This document shows, in pieces, positions 1-10,695 of a stretch of DNA of 64,000 bases. Numbering within the stretch: position 1 is the first letter of the stretch; each line of letters opens with the position of its first letter. The stretch is from Dioscorea cayenensis subsp. rotundata (taxonomy: Eukaryota; Streptophyta; Magnoliopsida; Dioscoreales; Dioscoreaceae), in NCBI RefSeq assembly GCF_009730915.1, contig NC_052481.1:496001-560000 (forward strand), in the 5' to 3' direction. The position numbers and the translations under genes are program-made. A model generated the notes under the pieces. The model was not told where the DNA came from and made no database searches. It worked only from the letters and a program-made list of their open reading frames with translations.

Positions 1-1063
1 AAAGGAGCACAAATCAAAACCGAAAAATCTTTCTTTTGTAATGTAATAGTTAACATAAAACCATACTCAATACCTTAGATCTGCAAACCGATGAAATCCC
101 AACTACTTGCGCTGGGACTTCTCCTTCGAGATACTCGGTGGAAAGGAAAAGTCTGAATTATAGAGGTCATGCACGTAGAGACAACTTTCGAGACGACTTC
201 GAAATAGAAAAGTTCGAAGACGCGAGTTGAGAAAAAACAAGTAAACGGCTCCAATAAATTCATCTCTTGGGGTTACCCTACGGAAAACCCCCCCCACTTC
301 CTCTCATACCGCCGAAATGGCTGCAGCCACGACTCCCCATGCAAGGGCATTTTCGTCCATGAAATTTGAAAATCACTCCGTTGACATCCGTTACATGTTT
401 TGGGGGTTTGAAAAACATAGAGTTAAAAAGGAAAGGGTTTTTGGGGATTGCAAAACTAACGGGGTGTTTTTGGTAATATTGCAAACTTAGAGGGGTTTTT
501 TTGGCAATTTCCACTATAATAAATTTGGGCAAGCTAGAACATTCAACCATTGTTGAGAGAGAGAGAGTTGAACCTAAAGACGGTTAAAATGTTATATGTA
601 TATATAATAATATAACCATACAAGTTACAAGTGAACAAAATCCGTTTATATTATGTAGTTATATGATTTATAAAGATTAATAGAAGACATGTGAACTTAA
701 AAATTTGAAAAATAAAAAACTATTAAATTATATAAATTAAAAAAAATGTGTTATATATAACCACTCATCTCAACTAACGATAATGTGGTAAGAAAACTTT
801 GAGATCTCAATCTGATCAGAAAAATAGTTACTAATCTTCTATCACAAATGATACCTAATCTTAACATATCTAACAATTTGCTATAAATCCATGAAATAAG
901 AGTTTTTTATTTTATTTTTTTTTTTCACAAGAAATCCTATATGATGGTTTTGTGATTAAATTTTCAATCACGATCATAATTCTCCATTTATTAAAAAATG
1001 AACGGTAGATCATAAAAATATAATAACAACAATAAGGAGAAGAAAGTAAAGAAGAAGAAGAAA
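1..1063. other. Gene-free AT-rich flank
   Basis: No gene is supported here. Short open frames exist but show no family resemblance. About 390-530 holds G-run-rich lines such as 'gggggtttg' and 'aggggttttttt' at irregular spacing, which look like one arm of a degraded repeat, but I found no matching inverted arm. Confidence 0.5.
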
Positions 1064-2013
1064 ATGCATGATGATGCATGTTGGGTCTCATTATGCAAGC
1101 TCCTTCAATATAATGGCCGGCGGAGCTCGTCGGAGCCACTTCCACAAGACTGCAACTCCGGCCTCGTCTACGTCTACGACCTCCCTCTCTGTGACCAGCT
1201 TTCCAATTCTGGCTTTGGCCCAAAAACCACAGACCTCGCAGGAACAATCCTTGACCACCTCCTGTCATCTTGGCACTCAGTTGGCAGCGGAGCTCATCTA
1301 CCACTATCGCATTCTCTGTCACCCTTGCCGCACTACCAACCCCTCTCATGCCACTACCTTCTACATTCCCTTCTACGCTGGCCTTGGCGTAGGAAAACAC
1401 CTCTGGTCACCCAACTCCACACGAGACCGGGACCGTGACTGTTCTTTACTGCTTAAGTGGCTAGCAAAGCAAGAATCTTGGAATCAATCCAATGGGCAAG
1501 ACCACTTTATCGTCTTTGGCAGGATAACATGGGACTTTCCGTCGAGCCAAGGACAGTGACTGGGGCTCCAGCTTTCTATTCATGCCGGCAATGCGCCATG
1601 TGACTCGTCTTCTCCTTGACCGAAGCCCGTGGGACAAGCGTGAGGTGGGAATCCCTTATCCGACCGGCTTCCACCCGACAACACCTGGAGAAGTCCGTGA
1701 CTGGCAGAGCTTCGTGCTAAGCAGGAACCGGTCGACGTTGTTCAGCTTCGCAGGATCAGCCCGTGCTAGATTCACTGATGACTTCCGGGGATTGCTGATG
1801 AAGGAATGTGAAAAGGCCGAAGAACAATGCTGATCTGTTTCTTGTATGGCCGATGTGCAATGCATTGGTGGTGGTGGATCAGCTTTGAGCTTGTTCTTGA
1901 ACTCGGCGTTCTGTTTGCAGCCCAGAGGTGATAGCTTTACTAGGAGATCTATGTTTGATTGCATAGTGGCCGGGGCAATTCCAGTGATGTTCTGGAGAAG
2001 AAGTGCATATGAC
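1064..2013 (+). pseudogene. GT47 exostosin-family glycosyltransferase, broken (MUR3/xyloglucan galactosyltransferase-like)
   Basis: Three reading frames together give a recognisable plant GT47 protein. First comes the family's N-terminal strand (GLVYVYDLP, about 1170-1197). A second frame gives YIPFYAGL and then DHFIVFGRITWDF (to about 1540). A third gives SDWG, MPAMRHVTRLL and GIPYPTGFHP (1582-1833). The C-terminal donor-binding block [18 protein letters not shown], then AGAIPVMFW, follows near 1910-1995. GT47 proteins of this group are Golgi type II enzymes that add galactose to xyloglucan or related wall polymers. Here at least two frameshifts and a stop after EKAEEQC (1831-1833) break the frame, no N-terminal membrane anchor is visible, and the sequence ends at YD-stop, where normal members continue for many more residues. 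It is a pseudogene cut at its 3' end by the junction with a PPR sequence. Confidence 0.88.
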
Positions 2014-3477
2014 TAGTGCACGCCCAAATCCTCTGCAATCCCGGCCTCAGCCTGCGCACAACCAGCTCTCTCCTCTCCTGTCTTTCCCTCCTCCACCTCC
2101 TTTCTCCTATTCGTCTATATTCCCTCCCCTATCCTCTCCTCCTTCAACACCGTCCTCTGTTCCCTCGCCGCAGCCCCTCCTTCCTCCCTTCCCCGTCTCC
2201 ACCCCATCTTCCTCTACTCCCAGCTCCTCTCCTCGGGCCTCCTTCCCAACCATCTCACTTTCCCCTTCCTCTTCAAGCACTGCTCTCTCCGTCTCCTCGC
2301 CACCTCTGGCCAGTGCCTCCATTCACACGTCTTCATCCAGAACGCCATGGTTTTCTTCTATGCGACTTGCGGGTTTATCCGGCGCGCGAGGAGAGTGTTC
2401 GATGAAATGCCCCAGAAAGACTTAGTCTCGTGGAATTCTCTTCTGATCGGGTACTTGAGGTGCGGGGTGGCAGACGAGGCGATGGATGTTTTCCATAGAA
2501 TGGGGGATAGGAACGTTATTAGTTGGAATTCAATTATTACGGGGTTTGTTCAGTGTGGCCTGGAGAAGGCGGCTCTAAGTTTATTCCATGAAATGCAGGC
2601 GGGGGCTTTGTTGTTAAACCTGACAAGATTACAGTGGCCAGTGTGATCTCTGCTTGCGCTTCTCTTGGTGCTTTTGATCAGGGACGATGGAATGGGTGCA
2701 TGGCTACTTCAAAATGTGTGGCATAGAGTTGGATGTTGTAATTGGTACCGCGCTTATAGATATGTACGGCAAATGTGGGTGCTTGGCTGGAGCTTTGGAG
2801 GTGTTTGATGAAATGCCTGACAAAGATGTGCTGGCTTGGACTGCCATGATCTCGGCTTTCGCTATCCATGGGTTTGGAGAGGAGGCTTTTGCTCTTCTAG
2901 AGAAGATGGAAAGGCAAGGAACAAAGCCGAACCAAGTGACGTTTGGTGCGCTGCTATGCGCTTGTGCTCACTCAGCCATGGTGGAAAGGGACCGTTGGTG
3001 TTTTGAGGCAATGAAGAAAGTATACATTATTGAACCACAGCAGCAACACTACCCTTGCCCTGCATGGTGGATTTACTTGGAGGAGCGGGCTTATTTGCTG
3101 AGGCATCATTGATACTCATTGGAAGCATGACAGTTTTTGTTTGGGGAGCACTTCTTGGTGCCTGCAGGTTGCATGGAAATATAGAGCTTGGTGAAAGAGT
3201 TGCAGGCCGTTTGATTGGAATGGACCCTCTCAATCATGCTTTCTATATAATTCTTTCCGACATTTATGCAAAGGTTGACAGATTTGAGGATGTGAAGAAA
3301 GTGAGGAAATTGATGCAAGAGCATGGGATCAAGAAGACAGCTCCTGGTTGTAGTTCGGTTGAAATTGATGGGGAGGTGCGTGAGTTTTCAGTAAAACTAG
3401 CACCATGTGATGATGATGTACTTGACGAGCTGGTGCTTATTTTGGACTTGATGTATGAAGAGCTGAAAATTCAGTAA
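2014..3477 (+). pseudogene. PPR protein, PLS class with E/E+ motifs, broken
   Basis: Starting immediately after the GT47 remnant, the sequence reads VHAQILCNPGLSL and then, after a frame change near 2100, PPR repeats: VFDEMPQKDLVSWNSLL, VFHRMGDRNVISWNSII, GTALIDMYGKCG and VFDEMPDKDVLAWTAMI. Further frame changes occur near 2600 (after HEMQAG) and near 3050. The last part has the E/E+ region: VWGALLGACRLHGNIELGE, about 60 residues further PGCSSVEIDGEVREF, stop at 3475-3477. There is no DYW domain. Intact relatives are nuclear-encoded, organelle-targeted RNA-binding proteins, usually C-to-U editing factors. This copy lacks its true N terminus and has at least three frame breaks, so it should not make a full protein. 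Confidence 0.88.
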
Positions 3478-3503
3478 CCCACTGTTTACCCACAGGAGAT
3501 TTA

Positions 3504-4834
3504 AACAATGTTTTCTTCGTCCTTGTCATCAGACAGAAGCGTAGGAAGATCATCCGGAATGACGGACAACACATAATCAAGAGTAGGGGAAGAGGAAGAA
3601 GCCCAAAGATTATGATAAAAGGAAAGAAACTCATTCTCAATATCATCATGAAGAGTAAAAATATTGCCATTATTATCTCTAAGGGAGTGAATTTTAGATT
3701 TAACCTGGCGGGCCTTGATGACCCGGTGAAAGAACGCAGAGTTGACATCCCCCTGGTTAATCCACTGCATCCGTGCTCGCTGAGCCCAGAAGATGGAATT
3801 CTAACGCAAAAGGGCAGCAAGACGATTGCGTAAGGAACGGAGCCAAAGATAATTCCACGGATCCGGAAGAGAAAGATCACGCTCTTCTGTAGCAGTGATC
3901 TCCGCTTCTAGATTCGTGATCTCCATATCAATAGGTCTTAAACCTGCAACACGCCAAGCAATGAGGTTATGCTTAGCACGATTAATACAATGATGGAAAG
4001 AATGCATGGGAGAAGAGGAACTGGAAGAATCATTAAAAGCTTTCAAAATATTGCTATGACACCCCTGATAATTTAACCAGTAGTTATCAAAGCGAAAAAC
4101 AGGGTTTTTGGAATGTGCATAAGAGCGAGCCTCCAGCAAAAGGGGGGAGTGATCAGAACAAGCTCTCGGGAGATGGCGGTTATGGATAGAAGAGAAGTGA
4201 GTAGCCCAATCACTGTTGACGAGGAACCGATCAAGACGGGCCCAGCGGTAAGCCAACCCCGTCCGGTTATTGCACCAAGTGAAGCAAGATCCTACAAAAT
4301 CAACATCAATTAGGGCATTACAAGAAACAAAATTAGAAAACAAGTGCGATTTAGAAGAATAAGAACGAGGTTGCCGCCACGAAATTCCGACTCAGAGAGA
4401 ACCGCATTAAAGTCACTCGCAAGGACCCAAGGTAGGCGAGTGTCACTGATTCTGGAGAGAGTGTTCCAAAGGGTTTTCTGAAAAGCCAGAATCTGGGAGT
4501 TATAAACAATGGAGAGGATCCAAGGGCCATCCATGGAGGTAATCACTAAGTTAAGGGACATAGAAGTAGCAGCGACAGGAGTCACCCTGCCAAGGCAGCG
4601 AGACCAAAGGGTGATGATGCCTCCTGATAAACCACAAGCCGGAATGGCCGCCCACTCCCAATGCTTAGCAAACCTGTTGCAAAACCGAAGAGAGCGAGAA
4701 TGATCAGTTTTCGTCTCAACCAGACAGATAATAGAAGGTTTGAAACGTCGAATGAAATCATTAATCCGATCAATAGTACGGGGGTTAAACGCCCCGCGAC
4801 AGTTCCAACAAAGAATTTTGATATGAGCCGACAT
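3504..4834 (-). pseudogene. LINE-A ORF2, endonuclease part only
   Basis: The frame opens with MSAHIKILCWNCRG, the usual start of plant LINE ORF2, then VETKTD, ASDFNAV and, after a frameshift near 4330, GSCFTWCNNRTG, WARLDRFLVN and CSDHSPLLLE. These are the conserved blocks of the exonuclease-endonuclease-phosphatase fold (N, E, D/N and SDH catalytic positions). The last piece (3770-3504) reads WINQGDVNSAFFHRV, the linker that normally leads to RT, then stops. No RT motif (YADD/FADD) exists in the fragment. Several frames are used, so it is not translatable as one protein. Confidence 0.8.
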
Positions 4835-4873
4835 AATAAAACCAAAAGGGGAGAAACCACAAAGAGAAGGAGG

Positions 4874-6661
4874 TTAAGAAGTGGTGGAAGATCTCCCTTT
4901 CTTAGGGCGAGACTTGTTTTTAGTGGGTGCCCGTCTGGCAAGGGCTTCCAGTTTGACATCTTTTTGATAGTTGGATAAGAGCATATCATCATCTGGTTCA
5001 AAGGGGGAACCAGAGCCATCAGAGCCCACCAAAGATCCTTCATCACCCAAGTCATCGAAATCCTCCATAAGATGATCATGCTGAGGAGGGGGATGAAGAG
5101 CATTCACAACACGATCCACCAGAGAGGAGTGTGAATGGTCATTGTCATTGGGAAGGGCTGAAGTGAGCAGTAAAGGCTGAGTTGGTTGGGAAAGGATGGG
5201 TGATGAACGGTTGGGGACATGATGTGACGGAGAGGAAGGAGCAGAGCATCTCAGACTAATGCTTTTATCGGGCAGAGCAACAAGAGATAGAGCTGGGTCA
5301 ACAGGGTGATGGGGAACTATACTCTCCTCGGGACCCGGAGGGGAGAAAGTAGGTTCTCCCTCGGGACGAGACGAGGCATGGATAGTGATGGGCTTCTCGA
5401 GAGGCGGGAAAGCAGATTTACTCGAGATGCGAAGAGACGTAGAGCCGCGGCGAGAAATGCCACCACGTGTCGGGAAGCTGGAAGGCTGAGCAGAATCATG
5501 GTGCCACGTGTCAGAATCGGCCATCGTCCCCGGATCGTCGTCCGGGCCGGAGTTACGCAAGCCACCACGACCACGGCCATGACCCAGGTGCCCCCTACGG
5601 TTTCGAGGGGTTTCAACCCGAGCTCAAAAAGCCGAAGAATCATCATCAGTCCCAGGAATAGGATTCAGATTAGGTTCGTTGGGAACCAAAGAGTCCATCC
5701 TCTGTTCGTTAGCCACGCCAGGAGATCGAGGGGGCTCATCTACCTCCATCACCCGCTCCGTGGAGCCGGTGGGTGGCTGAGGAGCAGAGTTCGCTCTCCG
5801 GCTGCTGACGAGAGGGTAGTTTGATTCCCCATGACCAATGCGACCGCAACTGTAACAAAAGACAGGAAGTTTTTCATATAGCGCAAGAATGAAAATAGAA
5901 TTGTCGCCATACTTAACCCAGGTTCCTTTTTGGAGAGGAAGGTCGAGGTCCAATTCAATACAAATCCGGGCATACTTGGATCGAGACAAGTTCAGAGTAT
6001 GTTCATCAATTTTCAGAACTTTTCCAAAGTGAGAGGCAATGCTCTCCAACAGATCACCATGCCAGAGCTCTATGGGGACGTGAAGTTGTAACCAAACAGC
6101 TGACGTTGAAAGTTTTTCAAAGGCAGGTTGGAATGATTCACGCCATTCCGAGAGTTGCAAGATTCTGCCGTCGATGGTCCAAGGCCCATCCCAGAGGAGT
6201 TTTGATTGCATTTCAATAGATTCACAGCGAATGAAGTAAAAGCCATTAGGAAGATCGGTGATAGAAAATTCACCAAGACCCTTCCAGGCGTCAGCAAGTG
6301 CATGTTTCGCTTGATCTAAAGGCAAGGACTTTCCCAAGAATTTGGCATAGAGAGCAGAATGCATTTTGTCCCTGGCCGTCAGCCATTGATCACGATCAAT
6401 GGAAATACAACTGTGGGTTGAGATTTTCAGTTTGTCAAAGTGCGGCTTTTGAAGGTGCAAAGGAAGATCGAAAGCGGAAGTCCGAGAAGAAGAGCCCACA
6501 ACACGAGCCCAAGAGACTCCTGGGATTGTTGAGGAAGGATCAGGAGGTTGTGAAGGAGGCTTCCGAGAGGGAGCTGAAGAACTCATATCGAAAAAAAGAT
6601 CGGTAATGCAATGACAGATCTTTAGTAGCGGTACTTTGGTAGAATTGTCGGCATCCGCCAT
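4874..6661 (-). pseudogene. LINE-A ORF1 (DUF4283 / zinc-knuckle RNA-binding protein), one frameshift
   Basis: The first frame (6661 to 5624) holds a DUF4283-type domain: FSITDLPNGFYFIRC, LLWDGPWTIDGR, VWLQLHVPIELW, SRSKYARICIELDL. It is followed by a zinc knuckle, CYSCGRIGHGESNY, in which the last cysteine of CX2CX4HX4C is replaced by Tyr. A frameshift near 5600 leads to a second frame (to 4874) with a low-complexity acidic and proline-rich tail ending in lysine/arginine-rich sequence. In LINEs this protein coats the element RNA. The methionine at 6586 (MSSSAPSRK) is a plausible alternative start. The frameshift and lost cysteine mark it as inactive. Confidence 0.8.
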
Positions 6662-6781
6662 TAACTCAATTTTTACTTAAAATAGTAATTAATATTTTTT
6701 TAAAAAAAAGGTTTGCATGCACTTGTAAGTCCATCATAAAAAAATATATTTATATATATAAAAAATTGTTCATCAAACCCC

Positions 6782-6868
6782 TGTGCAAGATGAGGAGAAG
6801 CCTGTTAAGTAGAGAACCATGCTCACTCTTCAGATTGATCATGGTCTCCATATCCATGCAATCCTAAT
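6782..6868 (+). pseudogene. Relic of a cytochrome P450 last exon
   Basis: These 87 bases translate as DEEKPVK-stop-RTMLTLQIDHGLHIHAI. That lines up with the final residues of the P450 gene ending at 10046 (DEDKVVKYRTMITLHIDQGLHINAF) in the same orientation. Only the last third of the final exon remains, and a Tyr codon has become TAG. It marks a former tandem CYP704-like copy about 1.1 kb upstream of the surviving gene. The rest was probably lost in the rearrangement that left LINE-A next to it. Confidence 0.72.
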
Positions 6869-8006
6869 GAAATGAGTGTGCATGATCAGTAGAAATGAAG
6901 ATTGATGAGCTTGTCATGCCAGTCTCTGACTTTGAAACTTTTCTGTCTGAAACTTTGCTGCAAAGTTATATATTAATTATTGCATCTTAGAATCAATGCA
7001 AGGACTTGATTTCCAGATGCCCAAACAGAAGATGACAAGATGATGTAAAATTAATAATAATAAGCTACAATTAGAACTAGCATTGTGGGCAAACATGGCA
7101 TTGAAAGGGAAAACCACATTAATGGATATAAACAATGTATTCCTCGTTAACTAATTCCAAAGCTACTATTGTGGATATATGAAGAATCTACAACCTTAAT
7201 GTTAATCTACAAGTAACCAATGTCTTCTAATTCATTAAAATGCCATAATGTGGAGCACTTACCCACCGTTTTCCCTCAATCCAAACACGTCCTTATAGGA
7301 TCCTCTTCTCTGCACTACGTTTACTCATTCAGTGAATTATATCTTTGAACTGTTCTTTGATATATCCACTGTATCATTTTTTAACGAGAGTTACTGTTGA
7401 TCAAATCTGCATATGATTATCTTTCCTTGGATTTATGTTCTTTGTTATTAATTAATTAACCCCTATAAAACAATTGGAGATGTTCATATGGGATAACCTA
7501 AGAATTAATCTATGAATGTACATGTATCGAGTAAGCTAACTTGGACAATTTGTTCGGCTTAACAACAAAAAAGAATAGCTTGGATGGGATTGAGATTGAG
7601 AGTTTAAAATACAAGAAATTCAGACGGCAAATGATGAACATTGCTAAAAATTTAAAAAAAGCAAACCTCATTAATTTTCATAACTTCATTGACTCTTCTT
7701 CGATGAAATATGTGAAATATTTCATATACAGACAAATGATCTGATGTAAAATCTTGATGTGAAATATATATATTTGGGTTGCAGAGAGGAGCTTCAGCTA
7801 AAGAAAACCAAAAATAAGATACGAAGAGAACCGACAAGGCTTAATTATAAGGCCAGGTCCTTGGAAACACAGCTTGATATGATATTTTTGACAGTCTCGG
7901 TGCCAGAACTAAAATAATGGAAATCATATTGAAGATTCCAGTTTGTGCCTCCTTTCACTATAAATTAATTAGAAGCAGGTTCTCTTAGAACATCAGAAAG
8001 CCTCCC
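6869..8006. other. Upstream region of the P450 gene
   Basis: I see no gene here. The stretch is AT-rich; a 67-codon open frame at 7541-7744 has no recognisable motifs. The promoter of the P450 gene must lie here. A TATA-like 'ctataaatt' sits at about 7961, some 45 bases before the ATG, which is a plausible core promoter position only if the 5' leader is short. Confidence 0.4.
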
Positions 8007-10046
8007 ATGGACATGGAGTTCATGTCAGGGCTCTACCGTCTCATAACAGCAATCATTGTTCTGCTGGTGACCATCTTTGTTATCAAAATCTTGAGGAGAA
8101 TTTGGTCCAAAGGTGATAACAAGAAGCTCTTCCCACCAATGGCTGGCACTATCTTCCATCAGCTACTCAACTTCAGCACAGTACATGATTACCACACCAA
8201 GATTTCACGCAAGTACAAAACCTTCAGATTGTTCACCCCTTTTGGCAACCACACCTACACAGTTGACCCGAAGAACATTGAATACATCCTGAGAACCAAC
8301 TTCAAGAACTACGGCAAGGTAATCCATAATCCTACATATATATATATATATACACAGACCGTCACAAGTTAATTAATTAACTAGCATGTCTAACAAAAGC
8401 ATATATATATATATAATATATCTAATTAGGGAGAGTACAATTATCAAAATTGTAAAGAGCTGTTTGGTGATGGAATTTTTGCGGTTGATGGTGATAAGTG
8501 GCGCCATCAAAGAAAACTCGCGAGCTACGAATTCACTACAAAGGTCTTGAGGGACTTCAGCGGTGTGGTTTTCAAAAGCAATGCAGCCAAACTGGCGCAA
8601 ATAGTTCACAGGGGAGCTAGCTCTAATCAAACACTTGAAATTCAGGTTTCTACTGGCTATTTACCCAGATCAAACCAAACACACGAGTTATCTAAGCTCA
8701 ATCCAACCTGAAAAACTTACTGAAAGGAATTAGGAAGATAATTGATGCATTTAATTTAAGTTTTTAACATATGTGGGGAACACTGATGTGCAGGACTTGT
8801 TCATGAGATCAACAATGGACTCAATTTTCAATGTGGGTTTCGGTGTGGAGCTGGACAGTTTAGGAGGACCAGATGCAGGGAATACATTCACAAAGGCATT
8901 TGATAATTCTAGTGAATATATCATACGTCGATATTTCAATCCATTCTGGAAGATCATGAGGTTTATGAACATTGGACCTGAGGCAGAGCTCAAGGAAGGG
9001 ATCAAACTGATTGATGACTTTGTCTACAAAATCATTCATACAAGGATGGAACACGAGTCCACCCAAAGACAGTGATTCAGTTAAGTTCATATAAATCATA
9101 TGGCAGGCTTACTTGTAAAATTGAAAACTTCTTTAATACAAGGATGCTAATTCGTAATGCAGATGAAGAAGGAAGATATTTTATCAAGGTTTCTGGTTGA
9201 AAGGGAGAAAGATCCAGCGAACATGACAGACAAATACTTGAGAGACATAATACTGAACTTTCTCATAGCCGGGAAGGATACCACAGCAGGAACCTTGTCT
9301 TGGTTCATCTACATGCTATGCAAACACCCACGGGTACAAGACAAGGTTGCTCAACAAGTTAAGGAAGCAACAAAAGCCTGCAAAAACACCGAGATTGATG
9401 AATTTGCCAGGAATTTAACAGATAAAGCTCTTGACGAGATGCATTACCTTCATGCAGCCTTAACTGAGACTTTGAGACTATACCCTTCAGTTCCCCTGGT
9501 GAGCTGAAATTCTGAAGTCTTAATTAGTTGCATTGATTACAGATAAACAGCCTCACATGATCACATAGCCTAATTAAACAAATTTTTGCCATAGGACGCC
9601 AAGGTTTGCTTTTCCGATGATACATTACCGGATGGTTTCACAGTGGAGAAGGGAGACATCATTTTCTATCAACCTTACCCAATGGGAAGAATGAAGTATA
9701 TCTGGGGAAATGATGCAGAGATTTTCAGACCCGAAAGATGGCTTGATGATAATGGGATTTTCAAGCCTGAGAGCCCTTTCAAGTTTACAGCCTTTCAGGT
9801 AAGAAAAATTCTGTAAACCAGATAAAAATGGACAAATTATTCATTAGTGAAATACTGACTTTTCAGGCTGGTCCAAGAATTTGCCTGGGAAAAGACTTTG
9901 CTTATAGGCAAATGAAGATATTTGCTGCTGTTCTTCTCCATTTCTTCAGCTTCAAGCTCAGAGATGAGGACAAGGTGGTCAAATATAGAACCATGATAAC
10001 TCTTCATATTGATCAAGGTCTTCATATTAATGCTTTTCATAGATGA
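8007..10046 (+). CDS. Cytochrome P450, CYP704-like, six exons, lesion at end of exon 3
   Basis: Exons: 8007-8318, 8430-8645, 8794 to about 9085, 9163-9498, 9595-9798 and 9867-10046, about 512 residues. All introns except the third show GT-AG. The protein starts with a hydrophobic ER anchor (residues 8-26) and has the I-helix AGKDTT, K-helix ETLRLYP (ExxR), FRPERW and the haem loop FQAGPRICLG with its cysteine ligand. CYP704 enzymes of this type are ER-bound fatty-acid or omega-hydroxylase-type monooxygenases; the exact substrate is not readable. Exon 3 runs into TGA after ESTQRQ. Shifting one frame gives KDSDSVK, which joins MKKEDILSRF of exon 4, but the expected donor reads AAG|TTCATA without GT. 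So one base seems inserted in the CCC run near 9062 and a G lost at the donor. Either the gene is recently dead or the assembly has two small errors. Confidence 0.85.
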
Positions 10047-10695
10047 GTCAGCAAGAAAATCTGTTTCAGTCTTGTGTTGTTTGGAGCATTATCACGGTAA
10101 TAAGAATTCTCAATAAAAAAAAATTATAAAAAAATCAAGCATGCAGCGTCTACAAATGCTAAATTAATTATTGACTCATTGTATTTCAGAAACTAAAAAT
10201 AACCACCATTGTGAACAGTCCTCATTATGAAAAATCAAGCATGGCTACCTTCTAATGCCATTATGAAAAACTAAAAATAACCACCATTGTGAACAGTCCT
10301 CATTACAAATGAAAGTTGGATGATTAGGAACTAATTCCAAATCCAGAATCGATGTTATATGATCCCTAAGATCCAAATACTAGTATACTACAATAAATTC
10401 AAGAGTGACAATTGCCTTTCATCAAATAGAGCAACCGAACAAGCATCACATGCACATATTAATCAAGCTCAAAATGCTGTTTTGAGCATTGCAATCCAAA
10501 GAAGCTAATTGTGATATATTACCATAAGAAGAAGAAAAAAAAAATCCAAGGAATACATATCACAACCAACCACTCAAGGAAATCGAGATTGAAGAGAAAT
10601 TAATAACAAAATTTGGTGTGAACAATAATAGTCTACTACTGAATGAATCTTGCATTTCACATGGCAAGTAAAAATCGACAAAACTCTGGTTATAA
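10047..10695. other. Intergenic region between convergent genes
   Basis: The P450 gene and the lysine-rich-protein gene end tail to tail here. A 37-base sequence beginning aactaaaaataaccaccatt occurs at 10191-10227 and again at 10269-10305, a 78-base offset. No gene or RNA is visible. Confidence 0.5.

Larger units (their letters stand above)
3480..6661 (-). mobile_element. LINE-A: L1-like retrotransposon with ORF1 and endonuclease, reverse transcriptase missing
   Basis: Read on the reverse strand, this is ORF1, a 40-base spacer, then the apurinic endonuclease part of ORF2. It stops in the linker before reverse transcriptase, next to the end of the PPR pseudogene. Plant L1-like LINEs normally run ORF1, endonuclease, RT, zinc-binding domain and RNase H, with truncation at the 5' side from incomplete target-primed synthesis. 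Here the 3' side is absent, so a later deletion or recombination is more likely than ordinary 5' truncation. No poly(A) tail or target duplication was found. Confidence 0.85.

Noticed and set aside
2003-2425. Long proline/serine-rich open frames on both strands
   Set aside because: They are shadows of the C-rich PPR sequence; the third frame gives recognisable PPR repeats.
4113-5824. Plus-strand open frames across LINE-A
   Set aside because: They are antisense shadows of ORF1 and ORF2, which carry the recognisable motifs.
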